NCBI RefSeq assembly: GCF_000158095.2
Contig: NZ_CM011002.1
Location: forward strand, 1,379,228 to 1,443,227
From: Roseibium alexandrii DFL-11
Lineage (GTDB): Bacteria > Pseudomonadota > Alphaproteobacteria > Rhizobiales > Stappiaceae
Length of the DNA stretch: 64,000 nucleotides
Direction: 5' to 3'
Shown piece by piece: positions 1 to 9,458 of the stretch. Under the pieces are notes generated by a model. It searched no databases. It saw only the letters and a list, made by a program, of their open reading frames with translations, and was not told the origin of the DNA. Position numbers and translations under genes: made by a program. Numbering within the stretch: position 1 is the stretch's first letter; each line of letters begins with the position of its first letter.

Positions 1-1870
1 ACTCGACCACTTCACCCTTGGCATCGCGCTTGAGCGCGTTGTGGAAGGCAAGATCCCAACGATTACCGAGCCGCAACACTTGTAGTGGGCCGCCTTCAGC
101 GAGATCGCCACAGATCTGCTGGGCAATCCGCATACGCACGTGCTCCACAACCTGTTCAGACCGTCTGACATGCGGCACGATTTCGGCAACCGCTTCCAGA
201 ATGAGGTTGAGGTTCCGGATGGAGATCCGTTCAGCCAAGAGCAGTTTCATGACCGCCTGCAAACCGGAGAAGGACGTGTGCGCCGGGCAGATGTCATCCA
301 GCAGTTTCTGGTACTCAGGGTCCAGACGGTTGAACAGGTTGCGCATGTCCTTGTAGGACAAGAGTTGCGGCAGGTTGTTGCGGATAACTTCGCTAAGGTG
401 TGTCAGGACCACCGTGTTGTTTTCAGCTGGCTCCAGGCCGTGCCGCCGGACTTCATCCCGATAGGCATTCGGCACCCAAAGGGCCGGCATGCCAAATGCG
501 GGTTCGCGGGTCTCATCCGCAGGAACAGGCAACCGCTCATCTCCGTTCGGGATGACCAGCAACTCACCGACCTTAATCTGCTGGGAAGCGACAATCGTCC
601 CGTGGATCTTGATCTGGTAGCTTTTCGGATCGATCGTCAGGCTGTCAGATACCCGGATTTCGGGGACGACGAAGCCATATTGTTCGGCAAACTTGCGGCG
701 CATTTTGGCAACCCGGCGGGACAACTCGCCATGATTGACCACCAGCTCGGCAGAAAGCTGTTTGCCAAGCACCAGCTCGATCTCGGCGGTCTTGAGCGAT
801 TCCTTGACGGAGTCCTTGGCCTCTTCCTTCGCCTGACGGTCGGCATCCGCACGTTGTTTATCCTCGGTCGCTTGGCGCGCTGCCTGACGCCTCGGGATCG
901 AGTAGCCGATAAAGCCAAGGATCGCGGCAAGCATGAAAAACGGCAGCATCGGGAGACCCGGCATCAAGGCGAATACACCCATCAAAACGGCTGCAACGAA
1001 CAATGCCCGCGGGTAGCCGCTGAGCTGATCGAGGACCGCCTTTTCTGCCGAACCGCGTGTTCCGCCCTTGGACACCAGTAGACCGGCGGCCAGCGAGACA
1101 ATCAAAGCCGGGATCTGGGAAACCAGACCGTCACCGACAGACAGCTTGGTAAAGACATCCGCTGCATCAGACACCGACATGTCATAGCGGGTTACACCTA
1201 TAACGATGCCGCCTAGAATATTGACGGCAGTGATGATCAAGCCGGCAATGGCATCGCCGCGTACGAACTTCGACGCCCCGTCCATTGAACCGAAGAACGA
1301 GCTTTCGTCTTCCAGTTCCTTCCGGCGGTCCTGGGCTTGCTTGTCGTCGATAAGACCTGCCGACAAATCCGCGTCGATCGCCATCTGCTTGCCCGGGATC
1401 GCATCGAGGGTGAAACGAGCACCCACTTCCGCGATCCGTGTCGCGCCTTTGGTGATCACCATGAAGTTCACCGTGATCAGGATCGCAAAGACAATCAAAC
1501 CGATCACAAAATCACCGCTCATGACAAACTGTGCAAAACCACTGATGACATAACCGGCAGCGTTAACCCCCTCATGCCCATTTGCCAGGATTACCCGGGT
1601 TGTCGCAATGTTCAGCGACAGGCGCAGCATCGTGGCGATCAGAAGTATCGTCGGGAAGGACGAAAAATCGAGGGGCTTCTGGATCCACAGGGCAACCATG
1701 AGGATCAAAACAGACAATGCGATCGACATGGCGAGCCCAACGTCGATCAAAAAGGTCGGGATCGGTAGAAACAGAACCGCGAGGATCACCACGATCCCAA
1801 ACGCGAACCCAATATCGCGGCGGCTTTCCGGAGCCCCGTTGACGCTGGAAGTGATGGATGTGTCTGTCAT
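1..1870 (-). CDS. flhA: Flagellar export gate protein FlhA (3' end cut by window edge)
   Basis: FlhA forms the nonameric export gate of the flagellar type III secretion apparatus in the inner membrane. About 623 codons are visible and the C-terminus lies beyond the left edge. The N-terminal half is strongly hydrophobic, with several membrane spans. It carries the FlhA signature around [14 protein letters not shown] and [10 protein letters not shown], then the family segment [15 protein letters not shown]. The C-terminal half is the soluble cytoplasmic domain, with motifs such as [19 protein letters not shown]. The start [12 protein letters not shown] follows the terminator of the fliQ unit and a flagellar promoter-like dyad 46 bp upstream, so flhA probably has its own promoter. 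The identity is very secure; only the missing end is unknown. Confidence 0.96.
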   Translation of the reverse strand, partial: MTDTSITSSVNGAPESRRDIGFAFGIVVILAVLFLPIPTFLIDVGLAMSIALSVLILMVALWIQKPLDFSSFPTILLIATMLRLSLNIATTRVILANGHEGVNAAGYVISGFAQFVMSGDFVIGLIVFAILITVNFMVITKGATRIAEVGARFTLDAIPGKQMAIDADLSAGLIDDKQAQDRRKELEDESSFFGSMDGASKFVRGDAIAGLIITAVNILGGIVIGVTRYDMSVSDAADVFTKLSVGDGLVSQIPALIVSLAAGLLVSKGGTRGSAEKAVLDQLSGYPRALFVAAVLMGVFALMPGLPMLPFFMLAAILGFIGYSIPRRQAARQATEDKQRADADRQAKEEAKDSVKESLKTAEIELVLGKQLSAELVVNHGELSRRVAKMRRKFAEQYGFVVPEIRVSDSLTIDPKSYQIKIHGTIVASQQIKVGELLVIPNGDERLPVPADETREPAFGMPALWVPNAYRDEVRRHGLEPAENNTVVLTHLSEVIRNNLPQLLSYKDMRNLFNRLDPEYQKLLDDICPAHTSFSGLQAVMKLLLAERISIRNLNLILEAVAEIVPHVRRSEQVVEHVRMRIAQQICGDLAEGGPLQVLRLGNRWDLAFHNALKRDAKGEVVE

Positions 1871-1915
1871 GCCTGCTCTCTTGCGCGTGTCAGCTAAGGG
1901 CAAAATCGCTGCTCA

Positions 1916-1930
1916 AACTTGCGTGAGGCT
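1916..1930 (-). promoter_or_regulatory. Flagellar dyad element upstream of flhA
   Basis: The coding strand reads AGCCTCACGCAAGTT, one of six copies in this window of a 15-bp imperfect dyad with consensus AGCYTCGCRCAAGCT. It lies 46 bp before the flhA start and downstream of the fliQ terminator, which fits an independent flhA promoter. The binding factor is not known from the sequence. Confidence 0.6.
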
Positions 1931-1964
1931 TTTTTCAACCGGCGAGCAAGCCACTCGGCACCGG

Positions 1965-2010
1965 AAAAAGAAAAAGACGGTCGACCGGTCACAAGACCAG
2001 TCAACCGCCT
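1965..2010 (-). terminator. Intrinsic terminator after fliQ
   Basis: On the minus strand a 13-bp stem (CGGTTGACTGGTC with GACCGGTCGACCG, two wobble pairs, 4-nt loop) is followed by a T-rich run, TCTTTTTCTTTTT. It ends the flgE-fliQ transcription unit and separates it from flhA. Confidence 0.85.
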
Positions 2011-2060
2011 TTTGTTTCGATGCGATGATGCCTGCTGACAGTTTCCGCAGTTGCTAGGGA

Positions 2061-2327
2061 TCAGAAACCGTTTTCAATCCGGCTATAGATCACCGTGGTC
2101 AAGGCATACATCTGGCCGCCAATAAACGGCCCCGCAATCACTATCATTACCAAAATGGCCACGATCTTGGGAATGAAGGTCAGAGTGATTTCCTGAACTT
2201 GTGTAAGGGCTTGCAAGAGCGCAATTCCGATTCCAACGATCATAGCAGGAATAATCGCAGGTGCCGATCCGATGAGAATTGTCCAGATCGCCGTCCGGAC
2301 CAAATCCAGGGCATCTACTTCATTCAT
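2061..2327 (-). CDS. fliQ: Flagellar export protein FliQ
   Basis: FliQ is a small inner-membrane component of the flagellar export gate, assembled with FliP and FliR. At 88 residues the protein has the usual family length. It contains two hydrophobic helices, roughly residues 13-38 and 48-75. The segment ALTQVQEITLTFIPK is the family signature. It follows flgD by 15 bp and is the last gene before a strong terminator. fliR, often next to it in other bacteria, is not in the window. Confidence 0.95.
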   Translation of the reverse strand: MNEVDALDLVRTAIWTILIGSAPAIIPAMIVGIGIALLQALTQVQEITLTFIPKIVAILVMIVIAGPFIGGQMYALTTVIYSRIENGF

Positions 2328-2342
2328 GGCAACCTACAGCCT

Positions 2343-2747
2343 TTATGAGATGGAAACACCCGGTCCAAGCAGAACGCCTTTGCCGTTATCAAGGCCGAGA
2401 ATGGTACCGTCAGAATAAATCTCGACTTTCTCAACCACACCGGTTGTGCCGTTGCTGTCCGTCACCGTTCGGCCGATCAGGTCATCAACCTGGCCGAAGG
2501 ACATGTTGGTCAGCATTGTCTCCAGTTTGGAGTTGGTTTGGATCGCCTGCTCGACTTGGGAGAAGGTCGCCAATTGCGACAGCTGCTCTGACGCGTCCAT
2601 CGGTTTGGTTGGATCCTGGTTCTTCATTTGCGTCATCATCAATTGAAGAAACGCATTGTAGTCTACGGTTAACTGCTCCTGAGCAGCTCTAGCGCCGCCG
2701 GCTTCATTCGCTGCGGCCGCGGATGCGACCGGGTTTACGCTTGTCAT
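2343..2747 (-). CDS. flgD: Hook-capping protein FlgD (short form)
   Basis: FlgD sits at the tip of the growing hook and is needed for FlgE polymerisation. The N-terminal domain is clear: YNAFLQLMMTQMKNQDPTKP followed by a Gln-rich helix with SQVEQAIQTNSKLETM. The protein has 134 residues, so the larger C-terminal Ig/FlgD tudor-like region of enterobacterial FlgD is mostly missing. Only a short beta segment follows. Short FlgD proteins are common in alphaproteobacteria. The gene lies between flbT and fliQ with small gaps. Confidence 0.93.
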   Translation of the reverse strand: MTSVNPVASAAAANEAGGARAAQEQLTVDYNAFLQLMMTQMKNQDPTKPMDASEQLSQLATFSQVEQAIQTNSKLETMLTNMSFGQVDDLIGRTVTDSNGTTGVVEKVEIYSDGTILGLDNGKGVLLGPGVSIS

Positions 2748-2758
2748 GGCAGGTGTCC

Positions 2759-3226
2759 TTATACCAGTTCAAGGTGGGGTTCAGAGTGCGCAGGTTGCCT
2801 GGCAGAAAACCCTGAGGCTTTCTCTTCTTCTTGCCTGGCACGATGATCTGCGGCCATCAGACGGGCCTCCAAGGGATACAATGCCCGCACTGTTTTCATG
2901 GCTTCGAACCAACGGTCCTTGCGGGCCAGTTGACCGACCTCCTCCAGTTTATCCAAAACCTCAGAGCTTGAAAAAGCGCCTGAGACTGAGGCCAGCACGA
3001 CGTGAAACATGTCCTTGGCCGCAGGCGCTGCCGCGGGGTCCATAATCATTGTCTGCAGAATGAAGTAGAGTTGTTTGAGAGGTGTCGTGGCCTCTTCGGG
3101 CTGGAGCACATGGGACTCCAGCAAGAACACGGCATCGTTCATCAACTCGATCGATGTCTTGCGTTCAGCGCGGATCACCGCGCCATTGATAAAGAGGCGT
3201 TCCCCTGATTTGAGCGCAATCTTCAT
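2759..3226 (-). CDS. flbT: Flagellin translation/stability regulator FlbT
   Basis: FlbT is a small alphaproteobacterial regulator that acts on flagellin mRNA. In Caulobacter it binds the flagellin 5' leader and lowers translation until hook assembly is complete. The N-terminus MKIALKSGERLFINGAVIRA is the FlbT hallmark, followed by the conserved VFLLESHVLQPEEATTPLKQLYF region. It has 155 residues and overlaps neither neighbour: flaF ends 4 bp upstream and flgD starts 11 bp downstream. A hairpin that could hide the flagellin ribosome-binding site is seen at 15550-15587 and is a natural candidate target. Confidence 0.94.
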   Translation of the reverse strand: MKIALKSGERLFINGAVIRAERKTSIELMNDAVFLLESHVLQPEEATTPLKQLYFILQTMIMDPAAAPAAKDMFHVVLASVSGAFSSSEVLDKLEEVGQLARKDRWFEAMKTVRALYPLEARLMAADHRARQEEEKASGFSARQPAHSEPHLELV

Positions 3227-3230
3227 GAGC

Positions 3231-3581
3231 TTACCCCGCCAGACTGTCCCGGATAATGGAATTGATCTCGATGATGTCGGAGAAGTCTTCCCTCTCCCAT
3301 TGCCGCAACGCTTCAGCCTCTTTCAGCACCCAGATACCGACCGAGATCAGATTGGCACGTGTTTCGTCTGGGAGCTGGTTTGCGTCGTCCGCAAGATTCT
3401 CCATAAAGAACCCCCAAACCCTGCGCGTGTAAAACAAGGCATCGACGGCTTCTGGTGACCGGACGCCTTTTTCATGTGCTGCGGTCAACTTCGCGATGAT
3501 GATGCACATCGCCTTGTGTTCGTTCAGCCTGTCATCAATGCAAAGGTTATCCATCACCTCAGCGTAAGACAAATTGTACAT
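3231..3581 (-). CDS. flaF: Flagellar biosynthesis regulator FlaF
   Basis: FlaF is the partner and antagonist of FlbT in alphaproteobacteria and is needed for flagellin synthesis or secretion. The 116-residue protein is all-helical in appearance, with the typical ALFYTRRVWGFFMENLADD segment, as in other FlaF proteins. The start MYNLSYAEVM has a good ribosome-binding site (GAGAGGGG). It sits between flgL and flbT, the usual rhizobial order. Confidence 0.92.
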   Translation of the reverse strand: MYNLSYAEVMDNLCIDDRLNEHKAMCIIIAKLTAAHEKGVRSPEAVDALFYTRRVWGFFMENLADDANQLPDETRANLISVGIWVLKEAEALRQWEREDFSDIIEINSIIRDSLAG

Positions 3582-3630
3582 GGCCCCTCTCTGGTGCTCA
3601 GTTGAAATAAGTGGCGCGCCACTTATCGGA

Positions 3631-4677
3631 TCAGATGAAATTCAGCAGACTCAAGCCCTGCATCCGTGAAGTCACGGCATAGGTGGTTTCGAGCTGCGTC
3701 AGGGCCGTGGTGAGACGCACGGACGTTTCCTCTTTGTCGACAAGCTCTAGATCGTTGATCCGCGTATTCAGGATGTTTGTTTGGACATCCAGTCTTTCAC
3801 CGGCGAGTTTGACCTGTTCTTGAACAGTGCCCATTTTGCCCATCACGCTCGTAAGATTGTTCATTGCGGACCCAAGGGTCTGGATCGCGGTGTCAACGAC
3901 AACCTTGTAAGCCTCGTCACTCAGAGCCTCATTTCCAAGGTCTGACATCATGGTGTAGGCCTTGGCAAGTTCGCGGAATGCTGTTTCATTTGCGCTTGCA
4001 GAGGTGGCAACTGTTTCACTTGCTGAAATGCGGCTGGACAGCGGTGTATCCGATGCTGTTGACCAGCTGGCTTCCCAGTTTGGGCTCTGGAACATCGCGT
4101 CGAAGTTGCCGGACAGATATGTAGTCATCGCAGCAGCCGTAATCCCGGGAACTCCGGGATTGGATTGATCAAACCCAAACTCCGCAAGATATGCGGCATC
4201 TGCCGCCACTTTGTTCGGCGACGTCGGATCAGAATAGTCCGCAAACGGAATGTTGGCGGAGTTGATCCCGCCGAAAATGAAATAGCCATTTTGCTGGCTG
4301 TTCAGGCGGGAGACCAGCAGCCCCATATTGCCCTCAGCGTCGGCCTTCACAATGTCGGCGGTCGTTGGATCTTCCTTCAATGCGACCAGCGTCGCCATAA
4401 AGGCCTGGGCATCGGTCAACATGTCGTCCATCGCAGCCTGGCTTACCGCCAAGCGTGACTCTGCCAACGCATTGGTATCCTTGATCCCGTTCAGAAAATT
4501 GAATTCCGAACGCACAGAAACGCTCTCACCGGTCCGCGCGCCGAGATCCAGTCCGATGTCGAATTTTCGTCCAGAAGACAGTTCGACACCCAATTTATTG
4601 ACCAAAGTCGATTGGCTGAGGATGTTCCGCCGTGACGAATCCGCCAGCATGAATGTGGAGATAAATGTCGTTTTCAT
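3631..4677 (-). CDS. flgL: Hook-filament junction protein FlgL
   Basis: FlgL is the second hook-filament junction protein and joins FlgK to the flagellin filament. The 348-residue protein has flagellin-like ends: the N-terminal D0/D1 helix with SRRNILSQSTLVNKLGVELSSGRK, and the C-terminal helix ending TTYAVTSRMQGLSLLNFI. The variable middle contains GYFIFGG, typical of FlgL. It starts 5 bp after flgK in the same operon and is followed by flaF. Confidence 0.94.
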   Translation of the reverse strand: MKTTFISTFMLADSSRRNILSQSTLVNKLGVELSSGRKFDIGLDLGARTGESVSVRSEFNFLNGIKDTNALAESRLAVSQAAMDDMLTDAQAFMATLVALKEDPTTADIVKADAEGNMGLLVSRLNSQQNGYFIFGGINSANIPFADYSDPTSPNKVAADAAYLAEFGFDQSNPGVPGITAAAMTTYLSGNFDAMFQSPNWEASWSTASDTPLSSRISASETVATSASANETAFRELAKAYTMMSDLGNEALSDEAYKVVVDTAIQTLGSAMNNLTSVMGKMGTVQEQVKLAGERLDVQTNILNTRINDLELVDKEETSVRLTTALTQLETTYAVTSRMQGLSLLNFI

Positions 4678-4682
4678 GTCGG

Positions 4683-6131
4683 TTACCTCGTGGCCATCAT
4701 CAGTTCTTCGAGCATGGTGTCGACGGCAGTGATCAGACGGGACGCGGCCGCATAGGCCCGCTCTACTTCGAGAAGCAACGTCAGTTCCTCGTCGATATTC
4801 ACACCAGTTGTGTTGCTTAGGTTTTCAGCGGTTCGGCCAACAATAACGGATTGTATTTCGACGTTTTTCGTCAACGTTTTACGGCCATTTTCCAACCAGC
4901 TAACGGACGAACCAGCAAATGAGTTGAGACTGGCGTCTGGATCCAGTTCGACGCTGCCGGCGAATGTCCGGCTGGTATCAAAAGCTCCAACCAGTTCTTG
5001 AAGACGGGCGGAGAAACCGGCGTCACCGGCCGGATTGTAAGCGACCGAGAAACCATCACGGATACGATCAAGGCTGCCGCCTTGGTCAGGGTCTGCGTTC
5101 GGATTGACAATGATGTCAGCGGCCAGACCGACTGAATGTGTCGCACCGGGAGGAATGGCTGGCGCTCCTGACCAAGTGAACAAACCTGCGTCGCCGTTGG
5201 ACTCCCCGAATGCTTCGATCACGCCCCGGGCAATCTCATCCAGCTGGCTCTGATACGTAACCGCGGTATCGTCACGCAGTTCGGCCAACCCATGCAGGCG
5301 GCCGGATGAAATCGGCATGATTGCTCCCGGACCAGTCACGGGAACGCCATCTACGATTACTGCACTTCCGACAGTCCCGGGCGAATAAGTGGTTGTGGGA
5401 GCAAAGGAGACTTCGCGCGCTGAAGTCTCAAAAAGGGTCACACCACTGTCCGTATAGACAACGATATCTCCGTTGGCCCGGTCCATGGTCTTGATGCCGA
5501 TCTCTTCCGACAAGGCGAGCAGTACCTGATCCCGGTCATCCAATGCATCAGTTACATCCGCTCCGTTCTGCGTGCCTTTGACGATCGTTGAGTTGAGATT
5601 TTCCAGCTCGCCAAGAAGCGAGCTGATCTCGCGGACCGAAGTCGCCATGTCGCTATCGGCATTTGCGCGCACTTCCTGAACGAGATCCGAACTAGACCGA
5701 AGGCTAGCAGCCATGTTCTTTGCCGACTGCAGCGTGTCTTGTGCCATCACCGAATTGTTGGGGTCCGACGCATAGTTCTGGAGCGTTTTCTGAAGTTCTC
5801 CCAATAGGGCCGCTGGCGATGTTTCGAGCTCGGTATCCCCGATTGTCTCCGCCATACGGGTAATGCCATCCAACTTTGCCTGCTGGGATGTCCCGACGGA
5901 CGTGGAGGTCAACAGTGACGCGTAAAGGGCGCTATCGGCCATGCGGGCAACGCCGTTGACACGGAGGCCGCCTGCTTGACCGGACGAAGTGTACATCGTG
6001 CTCAATTGCACGGATTTTTTCGAGAATCCCGGCTCCTGAGCGCCCGTAATGTTACGGGCGATCACCGAGGATTCTGTCTGACGGGCAGCCAGCGCTGACT
6101 GGGCCACCTGCAGGGCGACGGACAAACTCAT
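4683..6131 (-). CDS. flgK: Hook-filament junction protein FlgK
   Basis: FlgK (HAP1) links the hook to the filament. The N-terminus LSVALQVAQSALAARQTESS and the C-terminus GVNIDEELTLLLEVERAYAAASRLITAVD, then MLEELM, are the conserved flagellar rod/hook termini. Its 482 residues are fewer than in enterobacterial FlgK, as is normal for rhizobial forms. It lies 35 bp after flgE and immediately before flgL. Confidence 0.95.
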   Translation of the reverse strand: MSLSVALQVAQSALAARQTESSVIARNITGAQEPGFSKKSVQLSTMYTSSGQAGGLRVNGVARMADSALYASLLTSTSVGTSQQAKLDGITRMAETIGDTELETSPAALLGELQKTLQNYASDPNNSVMAQDTLQSAKNMAASLRSSSDLVQEVRANADSDMATSVREISSLLGELENLNSTIVKGTQNGADVTDALDDRDQVLLALSEEIGIKTMDRANGDIVVYTDSGVTLFETSAREVSFAPTTTYSPGTVGSAVIVDGVPVTGPGAIMPISSGRLHGLAELRDDTAVTYQSQLDEIARGVIEAFGESNGDAGLFTWSGAPAIPPGATHSVGLAADIIVNPNADPDQGGSLDRIRDGFSVAYNPAGDAGFSARLQELVGAFDTSRTFAGSVELDPDASLNSFAGSSVSWLENGRKTLTKNVEIQSVIVGRTAENLSNTTGVNIDEELTLLLEVERAYAAASRLITAVDTMLEELMMATR

Positions 6132-6166
6132 GACTTAATACTTTCAAGTTTCAATGCTGAACGGCA

Positions 6167-7450
6167 TCAGCGGACCAGATTCACCAGTTCTTGCATCAGG
6201 TCGGAGCCGGCCTTGAAGACCTGGGAATTGGCCGTGTAGGTGCGCTGGGATTCGATCATCGATGTGAGTTCATTGGCGAGATCAACATTTGAGCCCTCAA
6301 GCGCGCCAACAGCCAACTCGCCAAGACCACCGTCACCCGGGAACCCCACCCGGACATCACCAGAATCAATCGACGGGCGGTAAATGTTTCCGGACACCGG
6401 ATCGAGCTTGTCCGGGCTCGGCACATCGGCGAGTGGGATCTTGTAGATCGGCCGACGGTCACCGTTTGTGTAGATCGAGTACAAGGTCCCGTCTTCACCG
6501 AATTCGACCTTCTCAACGGAGCTCGGTGCGTTCCCGTCAGCATCCACATTGGTCACCGTGAACCCTGCATCGGTGTAGGTGGAGTTTTCTAGGTCAATGT
6601 CATAGGTGCCGCCATTCGGCACCGTAATGTTGACTGCAGTCACTGCACCGGTCCGTTGTCCGGTCGTTGTATCAAACTGAATGGTGCTGGTCCCGATGTT
6701 GGCGGCACCATATGGAAAACCGCCCGTGGCCGGATCCCGGTCAGCCGCATTGTAAACGGTCACTTCCCAGTCGGTTGTCGGCGGCGTGTCGGTTGTCTTG
6801 GTGTAATAAACATCCAATGTCACTTCATTGCCGAGGTTGTCGTACACGACCATAGATGTCTTATGGGAGTACTCAGCGGTTGCAGCGTTCGCGGACGGCA
6901 AGTTGGCAGCCGCGACAATTGCGGAATCTTCGTCAACGTTGGCATGCAACGTGGCTGTGCTTGTCGGTGTAGCTTCGAGCTGATTTTGTGTGATGTTAAC
7001 CGGCTCCAGCCCGCCGAGACCATTTGCGACCACGGACGGTGCATTGCCGTTGGTAATCGGATAGCCTTGCAGATACATGCCAGCTGTATTGACGAGATAC
7101 CCTTGGCCGTCCGGAACGAAGGACCCTGCACGCGTCAGGGCTTGAGATGCGCCTGCTCCGGTGCTGTCTGACACAATGAAAAAACCATTTCCGTCAACTG
7201 CCAGATCAAGCTTCGAGGTCGTGAAGCTCATGGATCCCTGATCGGAGATGGCATATTTGGTATGCGCCTGAACGCCACCGGAATTGTACGATCCACCGCC
7301 CTGGGCGAGAACCTGGGACGCGAATTCGGTTTCCGCCCGCTTGTATCCGGTGGTGCTTGAATTCGCGATGTTGTCGGCGACCGCGCCGAGCTTGCTCGAT
7401 TGCGCGTTCATGCCGGACACACCGGTGCGCATAATCCCAGAAAGACCCAT
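6167..7450 (-). CDS. flgE: Flagellar hook protein FlgE
   Basis: FlgE polymerises into the flagellar hook. The 427-residue protein opens with MGLSGIMRTGVSGMNAQSS and NIANSSTTGYKRAETEF, and closes with GSNVDLANELTSMIESQRTY and a terminal LMQELVNLVR, the expected rod/hook signatures. The central FlgE D1/D2 region includes ALTRAGSFVPDGQGYLVNT. It is the first gene of the flgE-flgK-flgL-flaF-flbT-flgD-fliQ unit. A flagellar dyad lies 48 bp upstream and a CTGGAGAC ribosome-binding site precedes the ATG. Confidence 0.96.
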   Translation of the reverse strand: MGLSGIMRTGVSGMNAQSSKLGAVADNIANSSTTGYKRAETEFASQVLAQGGGSYNSGGVQAHTKYAISDQGSMSFTTSKLDLAVDGNGFFIVSDSTGAGASQALTRAGSFVPDGQGYLVNTAGMYLQGYPITNGNAPSVVANGLGGLEPVNITQNQLEATPTSTATLHANVDEDSAIVAAANLPSANAATAEYSHKTSMVVYDNLGNEVTLDVYYTKTTDTPPTTDWEVTVYNAADRDPATGGFPYGAANIGTSTIQFDTTTGQRTGAVTAVNITVPNGGTYDIDLENSTYTDAGFTVTNVDADGNAPSSVEKVEFGEDGTLYSIYTNGDRRPIYKIPLADVPSPDKLDPVSGNIYRPSIDSGDVRVGFPGDGGLGELAVGALEGSNVDLANELTSMIESQRTYTANSQVFKAGSDLMQELVNLVR

Positions 7451-7497
7451 GGAATGTCTCCAGTTTCCAATTCAACTGGTGACAGTCAAACCGATCC

Positions 7498-7512
7498 AGC
7501 TTGCGCGAAGCT
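7498..7512 (-). promoter_or_regulatory. Flagellar dyad element upstream of flgE
   Basis: The coding strand reads AGCTTCGCGCAAGCT, the most symmetrical of the six copies (AGCTT paired with AAGCT around a GCGCG/CGCGC core). It is 48 bp before the flgE start, at the same distance as the copies before flhA, fliF, motE and flgB. Confidence 0.65.
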
Positions 7513-7595
7513 GTAGCCCAAGATCAGTTTTATCAATTATTACAGATACTTATTTATCTTAAACTTTAAATATTGGGATCACAATCCGGACTAAC

Positions 7596-7609
7596 CGGCG
7601 CTCGCGCCG
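7596..7609 (-). terminator. GC hairpin downstream of the transglycosylase gene (weak terminator?)
   Basis: A compact CGGCG-4 nt-CGCCG hairpin lies 13 bp past the stop of the last gene of the fliF unit. No T-run follows it, so termination is uncertain; it may simply protect the 3' end. Confidence 0.3.
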
Positions 7610-7621
7610 ACGGTTTTGCGT

Positions 7622-8200
7622 TCAAGCGCCGCAGAATGCTTTGGAATTTCTGGTCCAGTTGCCGAAACCCGATGCAACCATGTTGCGGATCACCGTGCAG
7701 ACATAGCGTTTTTGTGCGGGATCGTTGTTAGGACCGGCATGATAGCGGGCAACCGCCATTGTCCATGAGCCCTGGCGGCCACGCAGTTCTTTCAAAAAAC
7801 GGGCAGCATATTGCACGTTCGCCCGCGGATCGAGCATATGATCAACAGACCGGAACTGATCCGAATGGTAATGATGATTGATCTGCATGCAGCCGATATC
7901 GATCAGCTTCTTGCCGTTCTTGCGCGCAGCCTCAATATCCCGGCGCGCAGCTGTCCGGCTCGGCGGAAACACTGATTTGCCCTCGATATTCAAGGCATGC
8001 GGATAAAGGGAGTTGCGCCGGCCGGTCTCGGTCAGACCCACCGCGTAAAGGATCCCGAGCGGGACCTGATATTTGCGTGATGCTGCCACCATTTCGCGTT
8101 CGCAGACGTTTTGAATTTCCGCAAACGCCGGGATTGGGGGGAGTATTACTGCACTACATATAGATGCCGTCAGAAAGGCGGTTGCCAGGGCCGTCTTCAT
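7622..8200 (-). CDS. Secreted lytic transglycosylase (SLT family), end of fliF-motB-fliK unit
   Basis: This is a probable peptidoglycan lytic transglycosylase acting in the periplasm, perhaps to open the wall for the rod or motor. From the ATG at 8200 the protein has 192 residues. It begins with a signal peptide (MKTALATAFLTASICSAVILP, cleaved near AFA). The SLT domain follows, with the catalytic Glu in GLTETG, the motif IGCMQINHHYHSDQF, and NVQYAARFLKEL with AVARYHAG. A longer reading frame upstream exists, but only this start gives a signal peptide. The gene begins 47 bp inside the end of fliK in another frame. Rhizobia carry a similar enzyme at this place. Confidence 0.88.
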   Translation of the reverse strand: MKTALATAFLTASICSAVILPPIPAFAEIQNVCEREMVAASRKYQVPLGILYAVGLTETGRRNSLYPHALNIEGKSVFPPSRTAARRDIEAARKNGKKLIDIGCMQINHHYHSDQFRSVDHMLDPRANVQYAARFLKELRGRQGSWTMAVARYHAGPNNDPAQKRYVCTVIRNMVASGFGNWTRNSKAFCGA

Positions 8201-9458
8201 CACTTTGCTCCCGTGCCGGTTCAAAACCGGGGAAGGCGCCGTTTTCATCATTACCACCAGCCTGTTCGCCGCGGCCGCCGGTGCCATTCCCAGGTGCGTT
8301 CTGGTTCTGCTGATCTCCAAACGCGCCACCGTTTGTGCCTTGCTGACCTTGCGTGGAGCTGGAGTTGGAGATGTTGGTGGGGGCGGTGTGACGATCATCG
8401 GCGGCGTGGATCGTGATCGCGTCGGCTTTGAACCCTGTGGTCCGCAGCATCTGATCCAGAAGTTGCCTATCTTGTTTCAAGAGCTCGGCTGTCTGTGCCT
8501 TGCTGGTTGCCAGTGTCACTTCAACATTCTCGCCAACCATACGAAGAGAGACTTTGACTGTGCCAAGCTCATGCGGGGTCAGTTGGATTTCCAATGTTTT
8601 CAGTACCGGCCCTTCTGCTTTGTGGGTCAGCCCACCTTGGGTACGTCCGGTATCGACCGGCATGTCCTTGAGGGCTGTTGCGATCTGCTCACCCACCTGT
8701 TGTGCGGGTGAAAGCCGCATGTTTGGCGCAAAATGCGTTTCCTGGCGCAGGACCTTGACCGTTCCTGCGGCTTCTTCCGGGAAGGCATTGCGGGCTGCGG
8801 CCGAACCTGTTGCCCCCTCGCCAACACGTTCGGGTTCGATACCGAACTGTGCGAAAAGAGATGATGTCCCGGTCTTTGCAGCTTCGCCAGCAGCAATCTG
8901 CGCGCTGTTCGCTGCATTTTGAGCCAGCAAAGTCTGCTGACCAGCCGTATTCTGCGATGCCGTTCCTGGAGAATTGCCCTGGGCTGCTTGCGGCACTCCC
9001 TGCCCGGTATGCGCGGCAAGGACGGTTCCAAGAGGCAATGCGGCAGCGGCCGGCATGAAATGTTGAGCAGACTTGGTTGCGGCGTCGTCTTGCCCTTGAA
9101 CGCCATCTTTTCCGGAAGCCTGTGTGCCCAGGACTGTCTGAGACGCCTTGCGTATGGCATCCGTCAAATTGGTCACGCTGAAGGATGACGGTTCCGGCTT
9201 ACCAGCGGCTTCTGATTTGACAGCGTTTGCAGTTTCTTCGCTTGTCGCTGTGTCTGCCTGCTCCACTCCCTGAGTGGTCGCCGATTGCCGGTCGCCATCC
9301 TTTGCATTGCCATCAACTGCTGTCAAATCCGACATCATGGCCCGAAACTGATCCGCGACATCTTTTCCGGTGTTCTTGCTGCCCTCTCCCTGGTTCCCGT
9401 CTCCGCCAACCGGAGCCTTGGAGGGTGTGCGGATCATTGCGTGGGTTGTTACAGTCAT
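8154..9458 (-). CDS. fliK: Flagellar hook-length control protein FliK (MotD-like)
   Basis: FliK measures hook length and switches export specificity; the rhizobial protein was first called MotD. The 434-residue protein starts at MTVTTHAMIRTP, whose ATG overlaps the motC stop (ATGA) behind a GGGAGACG site. The long middle is low-complexity and rich in Ala, Gln, Thr and Gly, as expected of a molecular ruler. The Flg_hook C-terminal domain is clear: LEIQLTPHELGTVKVSLRM, then VEVTLATSKAQTAELLKQDR. The tail is Gly/Asn/Gln-rich. Confidence 0.9.
   Translation of the reverse strand: MTVTTHAMIRTPSKAPVGGDGNQGEGSKNTGKDVADQFRAMMSDLTAVDGNAKDGDRQSATTQGVEQADTATSEETANAVKSEAAGKPEPSSFSVTNLTDAIRKASQTVLGTQASGKDGVQGQDDAATKSAQHFMPAAAALPLGTVLAAHTGQGVPQAAQGNSPGTASQNTAGQQTLLAQNAANSAQIAAGEAAKTGTSSLFAQFGIEPERVGEGATGSAAARNAFPEEAAGTVKVLRQETHFAPNMRLSPAQQVGEQIATALKDMPVDTGRTQGGLTHKAEGPVLKTLEIQLTPHELGTVKVSLRMVGENVEVTLATSKAQTAELLKQDRQLLDQMLRTTGFKADAITIHAADDRHTAPTNISNSSSTQGQQGTNGGAFGDQQNQNAPGNGTGGRGEQAGGNDENGAFPGFEPAREQSDEDGPGNRLSDGIYM

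Noticed and set aside
140..1081. Plus-strand open frame opposite flhA
   Set aside because: flhA covers the same DNA with full family signatures; the plus frame has none.
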